From assembly GCF_001243895.1 (NCBI RefSeq), contig NZ_LN851186.1:1318230-1382229 (forward strand): a DNA stretch of 64,000 nucleotides. The letters run 5' to 3'. The notes below the pieces were generated by a model that was given only the letters and a program-made list of their open reading frames with translations, was not told where the DNA came from and searched no databases. Each line of letters begins with the position of its first letter. The first letter of the stretch is position 1. This DNA comes from Bacillus testis. GTDB taxonomy: Bacteria > Bacillota > Bacilli > Bacillales > DSM-1321. This document shows positions 52,144 through 62,004 of this stretch, piece by piece. A program made the translations under genes and the position numbers.

Positions 52144-52200
52144 GAATACACTACGTGAGTCTTTTTATAAAAAAGTAGCTGCAGTGTATTCTTTATTTTT
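52144..52200 (+). terminator. Internal terminator-like hairpin between fcl and gmd
   Basis: GAATACACT, 30-base loop region, AGTGTATTC, then TTTATTTTT. Lies inside the operon, upstream of gmd, so read-through is needed for the distal genes unless they have their own promoter. Confidence 0.6.
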
Positions 52201-52239
52201 CTTCTAAACTTTGAATGATTAATTCGGAGGTAAACGAAA

Positions 52240-53316
52240 TTGAAAAAAGCATTAATAACGGGCGTAACAGGACAAGATGGATCCTACTTAGCGGAGTTTT
52301 TATTAGAAAAAGGATATGAAGTGCACGGGGTGATTCGTCGTAGTTCTTCATATAACCAAGAACGTTTAGAAGACTTGATGAATGATGAAAATCTAGCATT
52401 TATGAGAAACGAGAATTTCCAGTTACACTATGGGGATATAACAGATACATCCAATACAATTCGCTTAATTGGAGAAATTCGTCCAGATGAAATTTATAAC
52501 TTAGCAGCACAATCCCATGTTCGTGTGTCATTCGATATGCCGGAATATACAGCAGAAGTAGACGCGGTCGGAACACTACGTATTTTAGAAGCAGTACGTA
52601 TTTTAGGTTTAGCAGACAAAACTCGAATCTATCAAGCATCGACTTCTGAGTTATACGGTAAAGTACAAGAAGTTCCACAAAAAGAAACAACTCCTTTTTA
52701 TCCACGTTCTCCATACGGTGTAGCTAAAATCTACGGTTTTTGGATTACGAAAAACTATCGTGAATCTTATAACATGTTTGCGGTAAATGGCATTCTCTTC
52801 AATCACGAATCAGAACGCCGCGGTGAAACGTTCGTAACACGAAAAATTTCATTAGCTGCTGCACGTATCGCACAGGGTAAACAATCAAAATTATACTTAG
52901 GAAATTTAGATTCATTACGTGATTGGGGTTACGCAAAAGACTATGTAGAATGCATGTGGATGATCCTTCAACACGATAAACCAGAAGACTTTGTTATCGC
53001 AACTGGCGAAATGCACACAGTACGCGAATTTGTTGAATTAGCATTCAAACATACTGGTATCGAAATAGAGTGGACTGGAAAAGGTATCGAAGAAAAAGGG
53101 ATCAATAAAGCAACAGGTGAAGTCATTTTAGAAGTTGACCCGAAATTTTTCCGTCCTGCTGAAGTTGACCAATTACTAGGTGACCCAACAAAAGCTAGAA
53201 CGTTATTAGGTTGGAATCCTACAAAAACTTCTTTTGAAGACTTAGTTAAAATCATGGTGACACATGATATGGAGAAGGTTTCAAAAGAAGATCGTATTAA
53301 GAAAATGTTTGATTGA
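52240..53316 (+). CDS. gmd: GDP-mannose 4,6-dehydratase
   Basis: 358 residues, extended SDR. TTG start follows [31 protein letters not shown] near 3-22 has the GxxGxxG loop, [20 protein letters not shown] near 86-105, [12 protein letters not shown] near 131-142 and [15 protein letters not shown] (YxxxK) near 152-166. Converts GDP-mannose to GDP-4-keto-6-deoxymannose, the substrate of Fcl. Together with manC it points to GDP-fucose in the polymer. Confidence 0.98.
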   Translation: MKKALITGVTGQDGSYLAEFLLEKGYEVHGVIRRSSSYNQERLEDLMNDENLAFMRNENFQLHYGDITDTSNTIRLIGEIRPDEIYNLAAQSHVRVSFDMPEYTAEVDAVGTLRILEAVRILGLADKTRIYQASTSELYGKVQEVPQKETTPFYPRSPYGVAKIYGFWITKNYRESYNMFAVNGILFNHESERRGETFVTRKISLAAARIAQGKQSKLYLGNLDSLRDWGYAKDYVECMWMILQHDKPEDFVIATGEMHTVREFVELAFKHTGIEIEWTGKGIEEKGINKATGEVILEVDPKFFRPAEVDQLLGDPTKARTLLGWNPTKTSFEDLVKIMVTHDMEKVSKEDRIKKMFD

Positions 53317-53455
53317 TAAAACTTATTAATAAAATGTCTGTTTAATTCATATACTTACAATTTTATGTGATTTTATGAATGACATAATGTGCCGAATATA
53401 TGAAAAAGTTAGTTGAAGATGGAGGCGGCAGAGCAAAGGAGTAGTAAGGAGAAAA

Positions 53456-54268
53456 ATGAAATCATATATTACAAATTCTAAAAGTCAGGAATTTAAACGT
53501 AAAGTTAATAAGTCTACTATTCCTACTTGCAATATACTTGGGGTCGATATTGCAGCTATAAATATGGAGTGGTTGATTAAATATATTGAAAAAAATGTAA
53601 AAAGTGAAAGTGGCAACCGTTTGTCCGGAGATTATATTTGTGTTTCAAATGTCCATACAGTAGTAACTTCATATGAGGATAAATTATATCGTGATATTCA
53701 AAACGGTGGACTTATGGCTATTCCTGATGGTGGACCACTATCTACAGTTGGTAGAAAACGAGGATATCAACACATGTCTAGAACTACTGGGCCGGACTTC
53801 ATGGGTGAATTATTTAAACGGTCTATAAAGTGTGGATATCGTCATTACTTTTATGGTTCTACTGATGAAACTTTAAAAAAACTTCATTCTGAGCTAAAAA
53901 AGAAATATCCTGGTATTCAAATTGCCGGAATGTATAGTCCGCCTTTTAGGCCATTAACAGTTGAAGAAAATGAAGCTGTTATAAAAAAAATTAATCAAAC
54001 TGAACCGGATTTTGTTTGGGTAGGTTTAGGAGCACCAAAGCAGGAAAAGTGGATGGCTGAACAGCAAGGGAACATAAAGGGATTGATGGTAGGAGTAGGT
54101 GCCGGATTTGATTACTTTGCTGGAAATATTAATAGAGCTCCGGTATGGATGCAGGAGGCTAACATGGAATGGTTTTATAGATTTATTCAGGAACCGAAAA
54201 GATTATTCAGAAGATATTTGGATACCAATACAAAATTCATATGGCATGCGATGATAAGAGGAAAATAA
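53456..54268 (+). CDS. WecG/TagA/CpsF family glycosyltransferase
   Basis: 270 residues, GT26 family. Motifs: CVSNVHTVVTSYED near 60-73, IPDGGPLSTVGRKRG near 88-102, TTGPDFMGELFKRS near 108-121, FVWVGLGAPKQEKWMAEQ near 185-202 and GVGAGFDYFAGNINRAPVWM near 214-233. These enzymes add N-acetylmannosamine or a related sugar to a lipid-linked primer. ATG 53456 follows AAGGAG. First of the AT-rich, gene-specific part of the locus; two bases before the next transferase. Confidence 0.93.
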   Translation: MKSYITNSKSQEFKRKVNKSTIPTCNILGVDIAAINMEWLIKYIEKNVKSESGNRLSGDYICVSNVHTVVTSYEDKLYRDIQNGGLMAIPDGGPLSTVGRKRGYQHMSRTTGPDFMGELFKRSIKCGYRHYFYGSTDETLKKLHSELKKKYPGIQIAGMYSPPFRPLTVEENEAVIKKINQTEPDFVWVGLGAPKQEKWMAEQQGNIKGLMVGVGAGFDYFAGNINRAPVWMQEANMEWFYRFIQEPKRLFRRYLDTNTKFIWHAMIRGK

Positions 54269-54269
54269 A

Positions 54270-55367
54270 ATGTCAAATAAAAAGAAAAAAATTTGCATGG
54301 TTGTACAAGATCCACTTACGAAAGGTGGTATTGCTGCTGTAGTTAATGGATATCGTGGTTCAATATTAGAGAAAGATTTTGAAGTCATATATGTGGAGTC
54401 CTACAAAGATGGGGGTAAGTTAAAGAAGTTATTTAAGAGTATACGTGGTTATTTTCATTTTATTAAGGTGTTGTTAGTTAACAATCCTGATTTGATTCAT
54501 ATTCATTCTTCTTTTGGAGCAAGTTTTTATCGTAAACTCCCCTTTATTTATTTGGCAAGTTGGTTTAAGAAGCCTATTATTAATCACATTCATGGTGCCG
54601 AATTTGAGACCTTCTATCGTAATACCACGGAAAAGAAGAAAAGGTTGATTAAAAAAGTATATAACAAGTGTTCTATCTTAATAGCTCTATCAGAAGAATG
54701 GAAGGCAAGACTAAAGCTGATAGTTTCTGAAGAGCGGATTCATGTAATAGAGAATTATAGTATGATCTGTAATGATGCTGTTAAAGAAAAAAATAAAACA
54801 GAACCTAATAACCAAGTGTTGTTTTTAGGTGAAATTGGTAAACGTAAAGGCTGCTATGATATTCCGGCTGTAGTTCAGAAAGTAGCAGCAGTAGTACCAA
54901 ATGTAAAGTTTGTTCTTGCCGGAACTGGAGATATAGAAGAGATTAAAGCATTATTAAAAGATAAAGGGGTTGAACAATATGTTACGTTCCCTGGCTGGGT
55001 GCGTGGAACTGAAAAGGATGAATTTTTAAGAACTAGCGATATTTTCTTTTTACCTTCATATAACGAGGGTATGCCAATGTCTATTCTTGATGCAATGGGA
55101 TATGGTTTACCGATAGTAAGTACAAATGTAGGAGGTATTTCTAAAATCGTTCGCAATGGAAAAAATGGGTATGTTTGTAAACCTGGAGATGTTAATGAAT
55201 TTGCAAATTGCATAATAGAAATGTTGAAAGATAAACATAAACTAAAGGATTTTAGTACTGCTAGTTATGAAATAGTTAAGGAACAGTATTCTTTAGAAAC
55301 ACATTTAAAAATGTTAGAAGAATTATATACAATTTTGGGGAGAAATATTTGTGAAAAATCCATATAG
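54270..55367 (+). CDS. Glycosyltransferase family 4
   Basis: 365 residues, GT-B fold. N-terminal glycine-rich loop PLTKGGIAAVVNGYRG near 15-30; HIHGAEFETFY near 107-117; C-terminal donor site VLFLGEIGKRKGCYDIPAVV near 185-204 and LPSYNEGMPMSILDAMGYGL near 262-281, the EX7E-like region of GT4 enzymes. Retaining transferase with unknown donor, adding one residue of the repeat. ATG directly after WecG. Confidence 0.93.
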   Translation: MSNKKKKICMVVQDPLTKGGIAAVVNGYRGSILEKDFEVIYVESYKDGGKLKKLFKSIRGYFHFIKVLLVNNPDLIHIHSSFGASFYRKLPFIYLASWFKKPIINHIHGAEFETFYRNTTEKKKRLIKKVYNKCSILIALSEEWKARLKLIVSEERIHVIENYSMICNDAVKEKNKTEPNNQVLFLGEIGKRKGCYDIPAVVQKVAAVVPNVKFVLAGTGDIEEIKALLKDKGVEQYVTFPGWVRGTEKDEFLRTSDIFFLPSYNEGMPMSILDAMGYGLPIVSTNVGGISKIVRNGKNGYVCKPGDVNEFANCIIEMLKDKHKLKDFSTASYEIVKEQYSLETHLKMLEELYTILGRNICEKSI

Positions 55368-55528
55368 GTACCTAGTCAATATCTTAAAAATAGGTAAATA
55401 AGGTATACCAGAAGAGTGTCAATCGGATGCAGGAAGTGTAGTGAAGGGGAAAATAGATTCAAATAGTATTTATTTTCTAAAAAAGGTAAGTTGTTCGTGG
55501 TATTCATAAATAAAGAAAGGACCAAGTT

Positions 55529-56578
55529 ATGTCGGAATTTGGTAAAAAAATCAGCATAGTTGTACCAGTCTATAACTCATCAAATACTCTTAAACGATGT
55601 GTCCAGAGTATTTTGAATCAGACATACAGCAATATTGAAATTATTCTTGTAGATGATGGATCCAAGGATAATAGCATAGAGATTTGCAGAGAACTTCAAA
55701 ATAAAGATTCTAGAATAATTGTTGTGAGTGGACCAAATGAAGGAGTTAGCATTGCTCGAAATAAAGGCATTGAAATAGCTAGTGGCGAATATATTGCCTT
55801 TGTTGATTCTGATGATTATATTAAATCAGATATGTATGAAAAACTAATAGAAATTGCAGAACGTCGAAAGGTATCGTTGGTTTTTTGTAATTATGAGGAG
55901 ATCAAGAAAAATGGAGATAGTAGGCCAATAGATCAGTTATCTCAGGTAAGTAAAAGGAATGATTATGCAAATAATATAGATATTATCGAACATATGTTAC
56001 AGATTTCAGATACAAATATTTTTGGAGTTTGCTGGAGAACATTAATAGATGTTAATTTACTAAAACAAAATTCAATTCGCTTTACTCCTGGTATCACTAT
56101 GGCAGAGGACTTAAAATTTATTCTTGAATGCTTAGGAGCAACATTAAAAAGTGGAATATGTAACGAATATTTGTATTGTTTTGATGTGACAGGATTATCA
56201 ACAACTAGTAAATTTATGAAGACGCAAGATCAAGATATGGATACTATTAATATGTGGATTAGAGACTTTGTGAGGAAATTATCGACATCCAGAGATTTCA
56301 AAGTATATTCTAGTATCTGTATGGCAAATACAGTGGTTATAAATGCTGCAAATGTATGTAAGAAATTTTCTCCATACAATATGTTAGAAAGAGTTAGCTA
56401 TGTAAAAAAGAAAAGAAAACAAGCTGATTACCGAGTTGCTTTAAGCGTTTCTCTACGTAATAGAAATTTAATTATGAAAAAGAGATGGATACAGATGTTG
56501 TTAATAGTTTTCCATTTAGAAGTTTTGGTTATTCTGTTTCACTCATTAAAATACAAAAATTTCAAAAAATATGGCTAA
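55529..56578 (+). CDS. Glycosyltransferase family 2
   Basis: 349 residues, GT-A fold. N-terminal VPVYNSSNTLKRCVQSILNQ near 13-32, IILVDDGSKDNS near 38-49 and the metal-binding AFVDSDDYIKSDMYE near 92-106 identify an inverting GT2 enzyme. The C-terminal third is helical, with a hydrophobic segment near 316-338 that may associate with the membrane. Donor unknown. ATG 55529 follows AAAGAAAGG. A 161-base gap precedes it without other features. Confidence 0.93.
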   Translation: MSEFGKKISIVVPVYNSSNTLKRCVQSILNQTYSNIEIILVDDGSKDNSIEICRELQNKDSRIIVVSGPNEGVSIARNKGIEIASGEYIAFVDSDDYIKSDMYEKLIEIAERRKVSLVFCNYEEIKKNGDSRPIDQLSQVSKRNDYANNIDIIEHMLQISDTNIFGVCWRTLIDVNLLKQNSIRFTPGITMAEDLKFILECLGATLKSGICNEYLYCFDVTGLSTTSKFMKTQDQDMDTINMWIRDFVRKLSTSRDFKVYSSICMANTVVINAANVCKKFSPYNMLERVSYVKKKRKQADYRVALSVSLRNRNLIMKKRWIQMLLIVFHLEVLVILFHSLKYKNFKKYG

Positions 56579-56620
56579 TTTTTAAAGGATCAGTTGTAAA
56601 CAAATAGGAAGGTTTTATGT

Positions 56621-57790
56621 ATGAATATAGATAGAAGTATTGTTCGAGCAATAAATATTTTTATTTTTATTGTAGCATTTACATTACACGCATATACAGA
56701 TGCTGTTTATGAATCAAAAAAAATAGATGCTGGATTCTTGGGAAGTTTAAAATACGTAGTAATTATTATGGGTATAGCTTTTTGTATATTACAGATTCGA
56801 AAAAAGAAAAATGGTCTTTTGTATTTATATGAGATAAAAAAAATAGGGACTGTAATAATAGTATTTTTATTTATCTCATTGTTGCTTTCCTTATTTCAAG
56901 GAATGTTTACTTCACAAACAATATCAGAACTTGTTAAAATGTTAATCCCCCTGTTTTATGTGTTTTGTATAATGAATACCTTTGAATACAAAGATATATA
57001 TTATTGTATGGTTACAACTTTGGTAGTTTCGATAATAGGATATATTTTAGAAATTGGTATTGATACATTTTCGATAGCTAATTTTACTAGTATATCATTT
57101 TCAACATCATATTCCCCATTTGAATCCCATTATGCTGCTGGTACATCAATAGCATTATGTGCATTCTTTATGTATTATCGAAAAAGTAAAATATTAATGT
57201 TAGTAAGCCTTCTCTTTGCGATTATTACATTTAAGAGGTTGGCTATTATTTTTGCCATTTTCTTGTTTATATATTCATTATTTTTTGAGACAGATAAATT
57301 TGTATCCAAAAGATACATTAATTTTTTGAAATTAGTTTTCATTGTAGGGACGATCGTTTATTATTTCTTGCTAACCCCTAGCTTTAGTAATGTTTTTTAT
57401 AATATTTTTAGTGTTGATGCAACTTCATTAACGATGGGTCGAAGTTATTTTTTAAGTAATCTTTTAAATAGTAGCTATAGTAGCTTTGGCTTTGGTTCTT
57501 CAACAGTTTTTATGGGGCGGAGTCTTGAAATGGACTTAATAAAAATTTTGCTTGAACTTTCCATTGTTGGATTAGTATTTTTCGTTTGGAATTATTATGA
57601 TTTAGCAAGAAAACATTTATATGGTTCTATATTTATGACATTTTCTTTTTTGAATATGCTAACTTCACATTCTTTAACGAATTCATTTTATTGGATTTTA
57701 ATAATGCTTATTTTAGGATGCATTCTATATAAGCGAGAAGAAAATGCACTTTACTTGTCTAATAAAACATCGGAAGAAAAAATGGATTAA
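56621..57790 (+). CDS. Wzy-like O-antigen/EPS polymerase
   Basis: 389 residues, about ten to eleven hydrophobic segments with a longer outer loop in the middle (GIDTFSIANFTSISFSTSYS, about 146-165). Sequence conservation among Wzy proteins is very low; the call rests on topology, length and locus context with a Wzz co-polymerase and Wzx flippase present and no other polymerase candidate. ATG 56621, with AGGAAGG upstream. Very AT-rich. Confidence 0.8.
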   Translation: MNIDRSIVRAINIFIFIVAFTLHAYTDAVYESKKIDAGFLGSLKYVVIIMGIAFCILQIRKKKNGLLYLYEIKKIGTVIIVFLFISLLLSLFQGMFTSQTISELVKMLIPLFYVFCIMNTFEYKDIYYCMVTTLVVSIIGYILEIGIDTFSIANFTSISFSTSYSPFESHYAAGTSIALCAFFMYYRKSKILMLVSLLFAIITFKRLAIIFAIFLFIYSLFFETDKFVSKRYINFLKLVFIVGTIVYYFLLTPSFSNVFYNIFSVDATSLTMGRSYFLSNLLNSSYSSFGFGSSTVFMGRSLEMDLIKILLELSIVGLVFFVWNYYDLARKHLYGSIFMTFSFLNMLTSHSLTNSFYWILIMLILGCILYKREENALYLSNKTSEEKMD

Positions 57791-57824
57791 CGGATTAACT
57801 CATAGCTGAAATAGGGAGATTCCA

Positions 57825-58856
57825 ATGATACGGGATAGTTTAAAGTTATTATTAAGAATGGCTCTTGGTCGGTACAATAAAATTGTTTATCAAAATGCCG
57901 AGTTTTTACGAAATGGAGTGTATAAAGTTAATAAGACAGGAACAATAGTTTACTTAGAAGATCGATATGATATATCAAATATACTGGCTAGTAATATGTT
58001 TGATATAAAATATAACAAAGTAAATTTAGGAATCACCGAAAGGATTTTAAAAAAATTTTTCATACCTTTACAAACAGATAATAAAAGAATCCAAGGTGAA
58101 TTAGTTTTATTAACTTCATCAAAACAAGAGTATAAAATATTTGATTATACTAATAACTATGTATTAACTGTGTTTAGTGATTATGAAAGTTTCAAAAATC
58201 GTAAAGAAAGTATGATTTATTATAAACGTTTTTTTCCTATGCCCACTATTTATAATTTTAATGATAAAAAAAGATATATCATTGAAGAATTAGTTAAATT
58301 CAAAAAAATAGAAAATACAAGAAATAATTTCAAAAAAATATTATACTATTATTTTTCTTACTTTCAGTATTGTAAAGAAAATAATCAGGTAGAATATATA
58401 AAAATAAGTAATTTAAAACCTGATCGTAGATATCGATTTATTGAAAAATTGTATGAAAGTTTCTCTCGAGATGAAGTAAACTGTGAGGTTCCCTTTGTGA
58501 GAATGCATGGCGATTTATGGAAATCCAATGTATTATTAGATGAAAATCTAGATTTGAAAATAATTGATTGGGAACGAAGTGCTGTTTTTCCTGTTTTTTA
58601 TGATATGTTCACTTTTATTTTGAATGAAGTGACTTTGAATAAGAATCAGGAATTATTAGATGAATTTTTAAATGGTTCTTATGATGATGTATTAGATGAA
58701 TATTATAAGATATTTAATCTGCAATATGATAAAGAAAATAAGAAATTCTATTTTAAAGTATTTATAATGATGATGTACAGAGATAGATGGACGGACTGCT
58801 TTGAAAAATGCGAGAAAACTATAAAGGATTTTATGGAATGTAATAGATTACTTTAA
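57825..58856 (+). CDS. APH/choline-kinase-like phosphotransferase in the EPS locus
   Basis: 343 residues. C-terminal half carries the kinase signature: MHGDLWKSNVLLDENLDLK with catalytic HGD at 228-230 and N235, then IIDWE at 246-250 in place of the metal-binding DxD/E. The N-terminal lobe is unusual and weakly conserved (VLTVFSDYESFKNRKESMIY). By analogy to aminoglycoside phosphotransferase and choline/homoserine kinase folds it should phosphorylate a hydroxyl of a small molecule or glycan. In this setting it may phosphorylate a sugar or lipid-linked intermediate. Substrate unknown; gene AT-rich. Followed at 100 bases by a nucleotidyltransferase/kinase fusion. Confidence 0.8.
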   Translation: MIRDSLKLLLRMALGRYNKIVYQNAEFLRNGVYKVNKTGTIVYLEDRYDISNILASNMFDIKYNKVNLGITERILKKFFIPLQTDNKRIQGELVLLTSSKQEYKIFDYTNNYVLTVFSDYESFKNRKESMIYYKRFFPMPTIYNFNDKKRYIIEELVKFKKIENTRNNFKKILYYYFSYFQYCKENNQVEYIKISNLKPDRRYRFIEKLYESFSRDEVNCEVPFVRMHGDLWKSNVLLDENLDLKIIDWERSAVFPVFYDMFTFILNEVTLNKNQELLDEFLNGSYDDVLDEYYKIFNLQYDKENKKFYFKVFIMMMYRDRWTDCFEKCEKTIKDFMECNRLL

Positions 58857-58956
58857 AGTGGATATATAGAAGAATACGGATACTTTTGATAAAAGATGAA
58901 TAACTGGATTATTTGTAGTAGTTAATTTAAAGAACAAATGAAATGGAGGACATTAA

Positions 58957-60219
58957 ATGAATGACGTTTTGAATAAAACTTTTAAGAAAATGAGCAGTTT
59001 AGATATTCAATGTGTCATTTTACGAGGATATTTACCTATTAATGATATTGAAGAATCGAAAGATATTGATTTATTTGTACATCCAAAAGACGAGAAGCGA
59101 GTACATAAATTACTTTTAGATTTAGGGTGGTATGCCCCGCAAATTAATACTACTAAATTTCCCCATAGACAGTTCTTTTATTTTACACCGACAAAAACAT
59201 TTAAACTAGATATTGTTTATGATTTGTATTTTGGTAAAGAGTATATAAAATTAGAAAAAGCTACATTAGTTTTTAACAAAAAAAGAGAAATTATACCACA
59301 CTTGTATGGAGCTAATCCTTATGATGCGCTAACAATTTTTATGTTGCACTTAGTTTTTGATAAAGGCGATATTTCTTCTGAAAGCTTGACACGTCTACAA
59401 AGAATGTACGAGGATGCCAAAAAGGCGGTTAGGGTTGAAGAATCTGTTTATTGTGATTTGTGCAACGTTTTGTTGCCGTATATTTCAAAAATACTAAATG
59501 ATCACACTAATATTTCTAAGTCGATTACAGAGGTTAAAGAGGCTATCTTGAATACAAAAAAATTGAGAAAATGTAAAATAGTTGCTTTGACATTTAATAA
59601 TAAACTGCGAATAATATCAAGAATTGCAAAAGTTAGAAATGCTTTTTCAAAGAAATCTATATGTTTAATAGGAGTAGATGGATCTGGAAAATCTACAACA
59701 GTAGAAAAGTTAAACGAGCTAATGGGTGAAAAAGTTACAGTTCAATATATAGGATTTCGAAATTATGAAGGCAAATGGGCTAGTAAGTATAATACCCATG
59801 TACCAAAGGGCGTCATTCCAAATTTGATTTGTACTATTATTGTTTATTTTGAAATGTGGAAACGCTATTTAAAAAATAGATTTAATCCTCAACAAATTGT
59901 TCTTTTTGATCGTTTTGTAAATGAATCGTATATTAATACTACAGGTCTTAGGAAAATTATTGCAGAATTGCTATATAGATATCTCTTTCCTAGACCTAGG
60001 AAAATATACTATTTGCATTGTGATGTTACAACATCGCTTGCTCGAAAGAATGACATACTAGATAAATATCAATTTGAGAACATGAAGAGAAAGTTTGATT
60101 CGCAATTTTTAGAAAAACCAGATGTTAAAACATATAATAGTGACAAAATGACGAGTGATGAAATAGCTAAGGCGATATATAATGATTTAATTAAAGAGAT
60201 ACCAGAATTTTTAATTTAA
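58957..60219 (+). CDS. Nucleotidyltransferase-like domain fused to a thymidylate-kinase-like P-loop domain
   Basis: 420 residues with two domains. N-terminal (about 1-200): a minimal nucleotidyltransferase-like fold with SKDIDLFVHPKDEKRVHKLL around 34-53 (D-x-D-x-F/V), preceded by VILRGYLPIND. C-terminal (about 230-420): a P-loop kinase with SICLIGVDGSGKSTTVEKLN from 234 (Walker A GVDGSGKST at 239-247) and DRFVNESYI and RPRKIYYLHCDVTTSLARKN near the lid, as in thymidylate kinases. I do not know a defined function. It may act with the APH-like protein upstream on a phosphorylated or nucleotide-activated sugar. ATG 58957 follows AATGGAGG. Confidence 0.8.
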   Translation: MNDVLNKTFKKMSSLDIQCVILRGYLPINDIEESKDIDLFVHPKDEKRVHKLLLDLGWYAPQINTTKFPHRQFFYFTPTKTFKLDIVYDLYFGKEYIKLEKATLVFNKKREIIPHLYGANPYDALTIFMLHLVFDKGDISSESLTRLQRMYEDAKKAVRVEESVYCDLCNVLLPYISKILNDHTNISKSITEVKEAILNTKKLRKCKIVALTFNNKLRIISRIAKVRNAFSKKSICLIGVDGSGKSTTVEKLNELMGEKVTVQYIGFRNYEGKWASKYNTHVPKGVIPNLICTIIVYFEMWKRYLKNRFNPQQIVLFDRFVNESYINTTGLRKIIAELLYRYLFPRPRKIYYLHCDVTTSLARKNDILDKYQFENMKRKFDSQFLEKPDVKTYNSDKMTSDEIAKAIYNDLIKEIPEFLI

Positions 60220-60439
60220 TTCTTTTTGATCAAAATGTAAAAACATTATTATTTGTTATTGTTCAAAGTGGAATCTAGGTTTGTAAAACCTCAATTACAT
60301 TAATTGGGGGACTTTAGTCTGCTGATTAGATGAATGTTGTAAATTAGTTTATTCAACCACTGCATGAGAATATTATTATAAGTACAAAAAAATATTCAGG
60401 ACTTTAACTATATGTTCCAGTCTAGTAGAAACAAAGATT

Positions 60440-60475
60440 AGTCTTATTTAATAAGTCTTTTTTTTTTGCAATTTT
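60440..60475 (+). terminator. Weak terminator-like hairpin before the flippase gene
   Basis: CTTATT, short loop, AATAAG, flanked by partly paired AG/CT, then TTTTTTTTT. In the 294-base gap between 60219 and 60514, which holds no gene but also AGGTTT/AAACCT and CAATT/AATTG mini-repeats. Confidence 0.45.
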
Positions 60476-60513
60476 ATTATATGGTAGGAAGTTGATACAG
60501 GAGGAACCTAGAA

Positions 60514-61989
60514 ATGCCTAGTTTGAAAAAAAATTTAATATATAATATTTCTTACCAAATTTTAATTGTTTTAATCCCTTTAATAATTTCACCGTATATT
60601 TCCAGGGTGTTAGGGCCAAGTCTAATAGGGGTATACTCTTATTCTTTTTCTATTGCAAATTATTTTGTTATATTTGCAGCTCTCGGAGTTTCAAAATATG
60701 GAAGTAGAAGTATAGCACAAGTCAGAAATAATAAAGAACTTTTAAGTAGAACGTTTATTAGTATCTATACTTTACAAGTAGCTATTTCGTTTATTGTCGT
60801 AGTCATATATATACTTTATTTAATATGTTATTCTGGGTCAAATTATAAGATTGCTTTGATTCTGATATTTTTAGTCATATCTAATATTTTTGATATCACT
60901 TGGTTCTTTTTTGGAATAGAAGAGTTTAAGATAACTGTTACCAGAAATACTATAATTAAAGTAGCAACTTTATTGGCCATATTTCTTTTTGTTAAATCGG
61001 AAGATGATTTCGCTGCTTACACATTTATTATGGCGGGTGGAACTTTAATCGGTCAAATTTCGGTTTTCCCTTTTTTGAGAAAGAGAATTTATTTTATTCG
61101 ACCAACATTAAAAGAAGTATTAGTTCACATTAAACCCAATATAGTCCTTTTTATCCCAGTTCTAGCTATTAGTATTTTTACAATGATGGATAAACTAATG
61201 CTGGGCTTATTAAGCGATATGGAAGAACTTGGTTACTATGAAAATGCTGATAAAATAATAAGTATACCTAAAAGTTTAATACGCGCACTAGGAGTAGTAA
61301 TGTTATCTCGAATTTCTAACTTAGTTGCTGAAGGTAAAGCAAATGAGAGTAAACAATATTTATCTAAAACTATATTATATGTAGCTATTATTGCTTCTGC
61401 TTTATCATTTGGATTAGCTGCAGTTGGACCAGTATTTGCTCCTGTATTTTGGGGCTCTGAGTTTACTGAATGTGGGGAAATTATTACTTATTTAACTCCT
61501 GCTTTGATTTTTAGCGTTTTGGGAAATATACTTAGGACACAATATCTGATACCAAATCAAATGGATAAAGAATACACTATTTCATCAATACTGGCCGCAG
61601 TAGTAAATGTAGTTGTTAATGCTATGCTAATAGGAAGATATGGTGCTATGGGTGCAGTAATTGGTACAATTTGTGCAGAATTAACATTGATGGTATATCA
61701 AATAATTATAGTTAGTCGAAAAATATCTATATTTTCTTATTATTTAAATGGATATATGTTTTATATTATTGGATTGATGATGTTCTGTTTTATTCGATTG
61801 ATTCAGAGCTATATGTCTATAAATCTATTAAGTTTGTTGGTTCAAATTGTAGTTGGCGGTATTTTTTATATAGTAGCTAGTTATATATATATTATGATTT
61901 CAAGAAATAAAGAGTTATACGAATTAAAAAAACTATTATGGATGATATTATCCCCTTTAAGTAGAAAGTATAAAAAACCATTGATTTAA
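60514..61989 (+). CDS. Wzx-type oligosaccharide flippase
   Basis: 491 residues, 12-14 membrane segments, MOP superfamily (PF01943). N-terminal NISYQILIVLIPLIISPYIS near 10-29 and SPYISRVLGPSLIGVYSYSF are the usual flippase opening; VFWGSEFTECGEIITYLTPA lies in the second half. Moves undecaprenyl-linked repeat units outward for Wzy polymerisation. ATG 60514 follows CAGGAGG. Strongly AT-rich like its upstream neighbours. Confidence 0.92.
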   Translation: MPSLKKNLIYNISYQILIVLIPLIISPYISRVLGPSLIGVYSYSFSIANYFVIFAALGVSKYGSRSIAQVRNNKELLSRTFISIYTLQVAISFIVVVIYILYLICYSGSNYKIALILIFLVISNIFDITWFFFGIEEFKITVTRNTIIKVATLLAIFLFVKSEDDFAAYTFIMAGGTLIGQISVFPFLRKRIYFIRPTLKEVLVHIKPNIVLFIPVLAISIFTMMDKLMLGLLSDMEELGYYENADKIISIPKSLIRALGVVMLSRISNLVAEGKANESKQYLSKTILYVAIIASALSFGLAAVGPVFAPVFWGSEFTECGEIITYLTPALIFSVLGNILRTQYLIPNQMDKEYTISSILAAVVNVVVNAMLIGRYGAMGAVIGTICAELTLMVYQIIIVSRKISIFSYYLNGYMFYIIGLMMFCFIRLIQSYMSINLLSLLVQIVVGGIFYIVASYIYIMISRNKELYELKKLLWMILSPLSRKYKKPLI

Positions 61990-62004
61990 AATGGTGATAC
62001 ATTC

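Noticed and set aside
53317-53455. Possible small gene between gmd and wecG
   Set aside because: Stops in all frames and no structure; ordinary spacer.
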